A stretch of DNA of 37,549 bases, from the NCBI RefSeq assembly GCF_027620315.1, contig NZ_JAPNNL010000059.1, forward strand, positions 1-37,549, written 5' to 3'. Every line of letters begins with the position of its first letter. The first letter of the stretch is position 1. This DNA comes from Nonomuraea corallina (GTDB lineage: Bacteria > Actinomycetota > Actinomycetes > Streptosporangiales > Streptosporangiaceae). This document shows positions 32,047-37,549 of the stretch, piece by piece. A program made the translations under genes and the position numbers. Under the pieces are notes generated by a model. That model worked only from the letters and a program-made list of their open reading frames with translations, did no database searches and was not told the DNA's origin.

Positions 32047-33177
32047 ATGGACCTGTACGAGTACCAGGCGAAGGAGCTCTTCGGCCGCCACGGGATCCCG
32101 GTTCCGGCGGGCAGGGTCGCGGCCACCCCCGGCGAAGCCCGCGCGATCGCCGCCGAGCTGGACGCGCCTGTCGTCATCAAGGCCCAGGTGAAGACCGGCG
32201 GACGCGGCAAGGCGGGCGGCATCAGGGTCGCCCCGGGTCCGGCCGCCGCCGAGGACGAGGCCGCCCACGTGATCGGCATGGACATCAAGGGGCACACCGC
32301 GCGCCGCGTGCTCGTGGAGGCCGCCACGGTCCCCTTCGAGGAGTACTACGCGGCCTTCCTGGTGGACCGGGCGGAGGGCGGGTTCCTCGCCATGGTGTCC
32401 GGCCAGGGCGGCATGGAGATCGAGGAGCTGGCGGCCACCGACCCCGACGCCATCGTGCGCGTACCGATCGACCCTGAGACCGGCGTGGACCAGGAGACGG
32501 CCCGGCGGCTGGCGGTCGAGGCGGGCCTGCCGGACGCCGCCGCCGAGGTGCTGGAACGGCTGTGGAAGGTGATGATCGAGGAGGACGCGGTCCTGGTCGA
32601 GGTGAACCCGTTGATCTGCACCACCGACCAGCGGATCGTGGCGCTCGACGGCAAGGTGACGCTCGACGACAACGCCGCCTGGCGCCACTCCTGGGAGTAC
32701 GCGGAGCCCGGCGACGGCTTGGAGGACCGGGCCAGGGCCAAGGGCCTCAACTACGTCAAGCTCGACGGGAAGGTCGGCGTCATCGGCAACGGAGCCGGCC
32801 TGGTGATGAGCACGCTGGACGTGGTGGCGGGCGCGGGCGCGGCCCCGGCCAACTTCCTGGACATCGGCGGCGGCGCCTCGGCGCAGGTGATGGCCGACGG
32901 GCTGGAGATCATCCTGGCCGACCCGGACGTGCGCTCGGTGCTGGTGAACGTCTTCGGCGGCATCACCGCCTGCGACGCGGTGGCCAACGGCATCGTGACG
33001 GCCCTGGAACTGCTCGGCGAGCGCGGCCACGCGCGGCCGATCGTCGTCCGGCTGGACGGCAACAACGCCGAGGCCGGGCGGCGCATCCTGAGCCTGGCCG
33101 GCCACCCGGCGGTCCGGCAGGTCCCCACCATGGACGGCGCCGCCGAGACGGCGGCCAGACTCGCGGCAGGTGCGTGA
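32047..33177 (+). CDS. SucC-like CoA ligase beta subunit (ADP-forming)
   Basis: 376-residue ATP-grasp subunit of a succinyl-CoA synthetase-type ligase. It begins [20 protein letters not shown], has the [15 protein letters not shown] nucleotide loop, EVNPLI, and [10 protein letters not shown] with [10 protein letters not shown]. Start ATG 32047 has AAAGGAGG upstream. The gene opens a tightly overlapping operon with the alpha subunit, Hyi, GarR and Gcl, and lies behind operator E, so it is probably not the TCA-cycle enzyme. Malate-CoA ligase (MtkA-like, giving malyl-CoA and so glyoxylate) or a ligase for oxalate or glycolate are candidates. The sequence does not decide between them. Confidence 0.87.
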   Translation: MDLYEYQAKELFGRHGIPVPAGRVAATPGEARAIAAELDAPVVIKAQVKTGGRGKAGGIRVAPGPAAAEDEAAHVIGMDIKGHTARRVLVEAATVPFEEYYAAFLVDRAEGGFLAMVSGQGGMEIEELAATDPDAIVRVPIDPETGVDQETARRLAVEAGLPDAAAEVLERLWKVMIEEDAVLVEVNPLICTTDQRIVALDGKVTLDDNAAWRHSWEYAEPGDGLEDRARAKGLNYVKLDGKVGVIGNGAGLVMSTLDVVAGAGAAPANFLDIGGGASAQVMADGLEIILADPDVRSVLVNVFGGITACDAVANGIVTALELLGERGHARPIVVRLDGNNAEAGRRILSLAGHPAVRQVPTMDGAAETAARLAAGA

Positions 33178-34064
33178 TGGCGATCTTCCTGACCAAGGAC
33201 AGCCGGGTGCTCGTGCAGGGCATGACCGGCGCGGAGGGCGGCCGGCACACGGCCCGGATGCTGGCCGCCGGCACCGACGTCGTGGCCGGGGTGACGCCCG
33301 GCAAGGGCGGCCGCACGGTCGACTTCGGCGAGCGCTCGGTGCCGGTGTTCGGCTCGGTGGCCGAGGCCGTCGCGCAAACCGGGGCGGACGTGTCGGTGGT
33401 GTTCGTGCCGCCGCGCTTCACCCGCGGCGCGGTCGAGGAGGCCGCCGGCGCGCGGGTGCCGCTCTGCGTGGTGATCACCGAGGGCGTGCCGGTCCACGAC
33501 ACCGTCCGGTTCCGCGCGCTGGCGGCCCGCTCCGGCACCCGCCTCATCGGCCCGAACTGCCCCGGCCTGATCAGCCCCGGCCAGTCGTCCGCCGGGATCA
33601 TCCCCGCCGACATCACCGCCGCCGGGCGCGTCGGCCTGGTCTCCAAGTCCGGCACGCTCACGTACCAGCTCATGTACGAGCTGCGCGACCTCGGCTTCTC
33701 CACCGCGGTCGGGATCGGCGGCGACCCGGTGGTGGGCACCACGCACATCGACTGCCTCCAGGCGTTCCAGCAGGACCCCGGCACCGACGCGATCGTGATG
33801 ATCGGCGAGATCGGCGGCGACGCCGAGGAGCGGGCCGCCGCCTACGTCGCCGGGCACGTCACCAAGCCGGTCGTCGCCTACGTCGCCGGGTACACCGCGC
33901 CCGAGGGCAAGACCATGGGGCACGCGGGCGCGATCGTGTCCGGCTCGTCCGGCACCGCCCAGGCCAAGAAGGAGGCGCTGGAGGCCGTCGGCGTCCGGGT
34001 GGGCCGGACCCCGTCCGAGACGGCCCGGCTGCTGCGCTCGGCGCTCGGGCGGGTGCCGGCATGA
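33177..34064 (+). CDS. SucD-like CoA ligase alpha subunit (ADP-forming)
   Basis: 295 residues. N-terminal CoA-binding domain ([34 protein letters not shown]), then [31 protein letters not shown], and the phosphohistidine loop [10 protein letters not shown] (H249). Partner of the beta subunit; the start overlaps its stop (TGATG), so the two are coupled. The acid specificity is open, as for the beta subunit. The pathway neighbours suggest a C2-C4 dicarboxylate or hydroxy acid feeding glyoxylate. Confidence 0.87.
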   Translation: MAIFLTKDSRVLVQGMTGAEGGRHTARMLAAGTDVVAGVTPGKGGRTVDFGERSVPVFGSVAEAVAQTGADVSVVFVPPRFTRGAVEEAAGARVPLCVVITEGVPVHDTVRFRALAARSGTRLIGPNCPGLISPGQSSAGIIPADITAAGRVGLVSKSGTLTYQLMYELRDLGFSTAVGIGGDPVVGTTHIDCLQAFQQDPGTDAIVMIGEIGGDAEERAAAYVAGHVTKPVVAYVAGYTAPEGKTMGHAGAIVSGSSGTAQAKKEALEAVGVRVGRTPSETARLLRSALGRVPA

Positions 34065-34825
34065 GGTTCGACGTCAACCTGTCCATCCTCTTCACCGACC
34101 TGCCGCTGCTGGAGCGGCCCGCCGCCGCGGCCAAGGCCGGGTTCGACGCGGTGGAGCTGTGGTGGCCGTTCGGCACGGCCGAGCCGTCCCGCGCCGAGCT
34201 GGACACGCTGCGCCGGGCCGTCGAGGACGCGGGCGTGCGCCTCGTGGGGCTCAACTTCGACGCCGGCGACATGGCCGCGGGCGACCGCGGGCTGCTCGCC
34301 AGGCCGGGCGACTCGGCGCGGTTCCTGGCCAACGTCGGCGTCGCCGTCGCCTTCGCGGCGGAGCTGGGCTGCGGCACGCTCAACGCCCTGTACGGCAACG
34401 ACCCCGGCACCGACCGGGCCCTGGCCGTGGCGAACCTGCGCGCGGCGGCCGACGCGGCGGCCGGCGCCGGCGCCACCGTGGTCGTCGAGGCGCTCAACTC
34501 CCGGGAGAACCCGCACTACCCGATCACCTCGTCCGCCGCCGCCTTCGACCTGATCGACGAGGTGGACCGGGAGAACGTGGCCTTCCTGGCCGACCTCTAC
34601 CACCTGCACGTGATGGGCGAGGACGTGCTCGCGCTCATCGACGCGCACGCCGGCCGGTTCGGTCACGTGCAGATCGCCGACGACCCCGGCCGCGGGCGAC
34701 CGGGCAGCGGGAGCATGCCGTACCCGGAGATCTTCGCCCGGCTGGCGGCGGCGGGCTACCGGGGGCACGTCGGGCTGGAGTACCGGCACCAGGGGCCGGG
34801 CGCGTTCGCTTGGAGGCGGCAGTGA
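34061..34825 (+). CDS. hyi: Hydroxypyruvate isomerase
   Basis: 254-residue TIM-barrel enzyme that interconverts hydroxypyruvate and tartronate semialdehyde. Agreement with E. coli Hyi is clear: [32 protein letters not shown], the catalytic Glu in [37 protein letters not shown], and the second Glu in [10 protein letters not shown]. Start ATG 34061 overlaps the alpha-subunit stop; its own stop overlaps the garR GTG. It stands in the gcl pathway, between glyoxylate condensation and glycerate. Confidence 0.9.
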   Translation: MRFDVNLSILFTDLPLLERPAAAAKAGFDAVELWWPFGTAEPSRAELDTLRRAVEDAGVRLVGLNFDAGDMAAGDRGLLARPGDSARFLANVGVAVAFAAELGCGTLNALYGNDPGTDRALAVANLRAAADAAAGAGATVVVEALNSRENPHYPITSSAAAFDLIDEVDRENVAFLADLYHLHVMGEDVLALIDAHAGRFGHVQIADDPGRGRPGSGSMPYPEIFARLAAAGYRGHVGLEYRHQGPGAFAWRRQ

Positions 34826-35682
34826 CCATTGCTTTCATCGGCCTCGGGATCATGGGCAGCCCGATGGCCGCCAACCTGGTCAAGGCCGGGCACGACGTCG
34901 TCGGCTACGACCTCAGCGCGCGGCGGGTCGCCGAGCTGGAGAGCCGGGGCGGCAAGGGCGCGGCCGGCGTGGCCGAGGCCGTCGCCGACGCGGACCTGGT
35001 GATCACCATGCTGCCCGACTCGCCGCAGGTGGAGGAGGTCGCCCCGGTCATCCTGGCGCACGGCGCGGCCGGCCTGATCTACCTGGACATGAGCACGATC
35101 AAGCCGGAGACCTCCCGCAGGGTCGCCCGCGAGGCCGCCGCCAAGGGCGTCCGCGCCCTCGACGCCCCGGTGAGCGGCGGCGAGCGCGGCGCCGTCGACG
35201 GCACCCTGTCCATCATGGTCGGCGGCGCGGCCGAGGACTTCGAGGCGGCCCGGCCGGTGCTCGGCGCGCTCGGCACCACGATCGTGCACGTCGGCCCGGC
35301 CGGCGCGGGCCAGACCGTCAAGGCAGCCAACCAGCTCGTCGTGGGCGGCGTGTACGGCCTGGTGGCCGAGGCCATCGTGCTCCTGGAGAGGTCGGGGGTG
35401 GACCCGGTGGCCGGTCTGGACGTGCTCGCGGGCGGTCTGGCCGGCTCCCGGATCCTCGACCTGAAACGGCACTCCATGATCAGGCGGGAGTTCGCCCCAG
35501 GCTTCCGCATCGACCTGCACCACAAGGACATGGGCATCGCCGTCGCCGCCGCCCGCGAGGCCGGCGTCGCGCTGCCGCTGACCGCCCAGGTCGCCCAGCT
35601 CGTGGCGGCCGCCCGCGCCCAGGGCCACGGCTCGCTCGACCACTCCGCCCTGCTCAAGGTCGTCGAAAGGCTCAACACATGA
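34822..35682 (+). CDS. garR: Tartronate semialdehyde reductase (2-hydroxy-3-oxopropionate reductase)
   Basis: 286-residue beta-hydroxyacid dehydrogenase that reduces tartronate semialdehyde to glycerate. Dinucleotide motif IGLGIMGSPMAANLVKAG; substrate motif DAPVSGGERGAVDGTLSIMV; catalytic Lys in GQTVKAANQLVV (K167); cofactor-side KDMGIAVAAARE. GTG 34822 overlaps the hyi stop, and ATG of gcl overlaps its stop. The family also holds 3-hydroxyisobutyrate dehydrogenases; gcl and hyi on either side decide in favour of GarR/GlxR. Confidence 0.9.
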   Translation: MTIAFIGLGIMGSPMAANLVKAGHDVVGYDLSARRVAELESRGGKGAAGVAEAVADADLVITMLPDSPQVEEVAPVILAHGAAGLIYLDMSTIKPETSRRVAREAAAKGVRALDAPVSGGERGAVDGTLSIMVGGAAEDFEAARPVLGALGTTIVHVGPAGAGQTVKAANQLVVGGVYGLVAEAIVLLERSGVDPVAGLDVLAGGLAGSRILDLKRHSMIRREFAPGFRIDLHHKDMGIAVAAAREAGVALPLTAQVAQLVAAARAQGHGSLDHSALLKVVERLNT

Positions 35683-37403
35683 CTGGAGTCCCGTGCATGG
35701 AAGCCGTGGTCAAGGTGCTGGAGTCGGAGGGCGTGGACACCGTCTTCGGCATCCCGGGCGCCGCCATCCTGCCGCTGTACGCGGCGCTCCGGCACAGCTC
35801 GATCCGGCACATCACGGTCCGCCACGAGGAGGGCGGCACGCACGCGGCCGACGGCTGGGCCCGGGTGACCGGGAACGTGGGCGTGTGCGTCGGCACCTCG
35901 GGACCCGCCGGCACGAACATGATCACCGGGCTCTACACGGCGATGGCCGACTCGATCCCGATGATCTGCGTCACCGGCCAGGCGGTCAGCGGCAGGTTGC
36001 ACCAGGAGGCGTTCCAGGCGGTCGACATCGTGGAGATCGCCAGACCGGTCACCAAGTGGGCGGTGCGGCTCAAGGAGCCGGCGCAGGCGCCGTGGCTGTT
36101 CCGCGAGGCGTTCCGGGTCGCCCGCTCGGGCCGGCCCGGCCCGGTGCTCATCGACCTGCCGCTGGACGTGCAGCGCGGCACCTGCCGGTACGATCCCGCG
36201 GTCGACGCGCCGCTGCCCGTCGAGGTGCCCGGGCCGCTGCCGCAGGCGGTGCGCAGGGCGCTCGACCTGCTGGCCGCCGCCAGACGACCGCTGATCCTGG
36301 CCGGCGGCGGCGTGATCATCGCGGACGCCCACGAGGAACTGCGCCGCCTGGCCGAGCACCTCCAGGTGCCGGTGCAGGTGACGCTCATGGGCAAGGGCGC
36401 CTTCCCCGAGGACCACCCGCTCTTCGCCGGCATGGCCGGCATCCAGACCCAGACCCGGTGGGGCAACGCCGCGTTCCTCGACAGCGACCTGGTGCTGGCC
36501 GTCGGCGCCCGGTTCGGCGACCGGCACACCGGCGACCTGGACGTCTACCGGGGCAGCCGCCGCTTCATCCACGTGGACATCGAGCCCATGCAGCTGGGCC
36601 GGGTCTTCGAGCCCGACCTGGGGATCGTCGGGCACGCCCGGCCGGTGCTGACCGAGCTCCTGGCCGAGGCGCGCGCCCGGCACGCCGCCCCGCGCCGGCC
36701 GGGCAAGTGGGTGCGCCGGGTCGGAGAGCTGCGCCGGAGCCTGGGCCGCAGGGACGACTTCGACGACGTGCCGATCAAACCCCCCAGGGTGTTCCGCGAG
36801 ATCAACGAGCACTTCGGCAGGGACACCACGTTCGTCACCGCGATCGGGCTCTACCAGATCTGGTCCGGCCAGTTCCAGACCACCTACCTGCCGCGCCGCT
36901 ACCTCGTGTGCGGGCAGGCCGGGCCGCTCGGGTGGGAGATACCGGCCGCGATCGGGGTGAAGACCGCGCATCCCGAGCGCGAGGTGGTGGCGGTCGTCGG
37001 CGACTACTCCTTCCAGTTCCTCATGGAGGAGATCGCGGTCGCCGCCCAGTACAACATCCCGTTCGTGATCGTCATGATCAACAACGAGTACCTGGGACTC
37101 ATCAGGCAGGCCGAGATCCCGTACGGCATGAACTACGCCGTGGACCTGCACTACGGAGAGGGCGGCATCGACCATGTCAAGGCCATGGAGGCCTTCGGCT
37201 GCCCGGCGCGCCGGGTGGAACTGCCCGGAGACCTCCGTGACGCGCTGGCATGGGCGTCCGCCGAGGCGGCCCGCCGCCGGCTTCCGGTGCTGGTGGAGGT
37301 GATGGTGGAGCGCGAGGCCAACGCCGCCATGGGGCCGGCGCTGGACGCCGTCAAGGAGTTCGAGCCGCTGCCCGAGCTCGTCGCCGTCGACTGGTCAGAC
37401 TGA
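35679..37403 (+). CDS. gcl: Glyoxylate carboligase, with Glu at the position of Val51
   Basis: 574-residue TPP enzyme joining two glyoxylates to tartronate semialdehyde plus CO2. Close to E. coli Gcl along its length: VFGIPGAAILPLYAALR, GTSGPAGTNMITGLYTAMAD, RFGDRHTGDLDVY, DIEPMQLGRVFEPDLGIV, CGQAGPLGWEIPAAIGV, NNEYLGLIRQAE and a late MGPALDAVKEFE. The TPP site has GDYSFQF (441-447) and NNE (468-470). E. coli Gcl is known for Val51 in place of the Glu conserved in other TPP enzymes. Here the aligned residue is Glu50 (VRHEEGGTH). This may alter the mechanism or mean a related carboligase. An FAD site is expected from the family. Start overlaps garR (ATGA). Confidence 0.88.
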   Translation: MTGVPCMEAVVKVLESEGVDTVFGIPGAAILPLYAALRHSSIRHITVRHEEGGTHAADGWARVTGNVGVCVGTSGPAGTNMITGLYTAMADSIPMICVTGQAVSGRLHQEAFQAVDIVEIARPVTKWAVRLKEPAQAPWLFREAFRVARSGRPGPVLIDLPLDVQRGTCRYDPAVDAPLPVEVPGPLPQAVRRALDLLAAARRPLILAGGGVIIADAHEELRRLAEHLQVPVQVTLMGKGAFPEDHPLFAGMAGIQTQTRWGNAAFLDSDLVLAVGARFGDRHTGDLDVYRGSRRFIHVDIEPMQLGRVFEPDLGIVGHARPVLTELLAEARARHAAPRRPGKWVRRVGELRRSLGRRDDFDDVPIKPPRVFREINEHFGRDTTFVTAIGLYQIWSGQFQTTYLPRRYLVCGQAGPLGWEIPAAIGVKTAHPEREVVAVVGDYSFQFLMEEIAVAAQYNIPFVIVMINNEYLGLIRQAEIPYGMNYAVDLHYGEGGIDHVKAMEAFGCPARRVELPGDLRDALAWASAEAARRRLPVLVEVMVEREANAAMGPALDAVKEFEPLPELVAVDWSD

Positions 37404-37414
37404 AAGGAGGGCTC

Positions 37415-37549
37415 ATGCAGGTCAAACCGGGCACGGCCTGGCAGGACGCGTACGGCAGGTGCTGCCAGGCGGCGCCGGAGGCGTTCCACGACGACCGGGT
37501 GCTCAACCACTGGGGCGGGTTCTGGCAGCGCGACGGGCGGCCCGCGCCG
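37415..37549 (+). CDS. Start of a probable aldehyde dehydrogenase (3' end outside window)
   Basis: 45 codons are visible, without a stop, running off the window (MQVKPGTAWQDAYGRCCQAA, then PEAFHDDRVLNHWGGFW and QRDGRPAP). The ATG has AAAGGAGG 4 nt upstream and follows gcl by 11 nt, so it is the next gene of the same operon. The NHWGGFWQRDG-type segment recalls the N-terminus of NAD-dependent aldehyde dehydrogenases, but too little is visible to be sure. Possible roles are a semialdehyde or glycolaldehyde dehydrogenase. Confidence 0.45.
   Translation, partial: MQVKPGTAWQDAYGRCCQAAPEAFHDDRVLNHWGGFWQRDGRPAP

Noticed and set aside
32047..34064. Housekeeping TCA-cycle sucCD
   Set aside because: It is fused into an operon with hyi, garR and gcl behind a GntR-type operator. 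The domain signatures alone do not exclude it, so this is a judgement from context.
1..37549. Mobile element, phage or CRISPR content
   Set aside because: No transposase, integrase, terminal repeats, spacer-repeat array or tRNA-end duplication was seen. Codon use appears uniform across the island.

Overview
The window is very GC-rich DNA with strong third-position G/C bias, GTG starts, many 4-nt start/stop overlaps, and recO-uppS and znuACB-zur arrangements of actinobacterial type. A filamentous actinomycete of the Streptosporangiales (Nonomuraea-like) is my best guess. This is inference from style, not a database match. No tRNA, rRNA, CRISPR, transposase or phage gene was seen, and no gene-free stretch exceeds 300 bases.

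Left part (1-18.7 kb). The window opens in a sugar ABC transporter operon (ATPase, permease, ROK regulator). Then come a secreted zinc peptidase, a G7C18 homopolymer junction, a CDP-alcohol phosphatidyltransferase with a coupled membrane protein, recO-uppS, a small K+ channel, a CGNR-type regulator and an EamA exporter. Next is the zinc uptake operon znuA-znuC-znuB-zur, with a clear Zur box in front of znuA. A leftward NAD-linked molybdenum formate dehydrogenase operon follows: catalytic subunit, NuoE-NuoF fusion, Fe-S subunit and fdhD. Its catalytic polypeptide is split exactly after the Mo/4Fe4S domain.

Right part (18.7-37.5 kb). This reads as an oxalate catabolic island. A convincing formyl-CoA transferase (Frc) sits beside a divergent oxalyl-CoA decarboxylase-like TPP enzyme. 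It is accompanied by an ADP-forming acyl-CoA ligase, an OxlT-like (OFA family) transporter with both key charged residues, an Nramp-like transporter without the metal motif, TerC, a PanE-like reductase, a SucCD-like CoA ligase pair, hydroxypyruvate isomerase, tartronate semialdehyde reductase, glyoxylate carboligase and the start of a probable aldehyde dehydrogenase.

Proposed logic. Oxalate enters through the OFA carrier and is activated by Frc or by one of the NDP-forming ligases. Oxalyl-CoA is either decarboxylated to formyl-CoA, then formate, then CO2 plus NADH (FDH, with MoeA and FdhD serving its cofactor), or reduced to glyoxylate by the PanE-like enzyme and turned into glycerate by Gcl and GarR. 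A FadR-type GntR regulator (29736-30479) is the likely controller. I found six copies of an 18-bp palindrome, CATACnGTATACnGTATG, in front of the FDH operon, between panE and moeA, in front of the TPP enzyme, in front of gntR, and at both ends of the OFA/sucC divergent promoter. This ties the scattered transcription units, including formate dehydrogenase and moeA, into one regulon. The pathway and regulon are inferences from sequence and context; nothing here has been tested.
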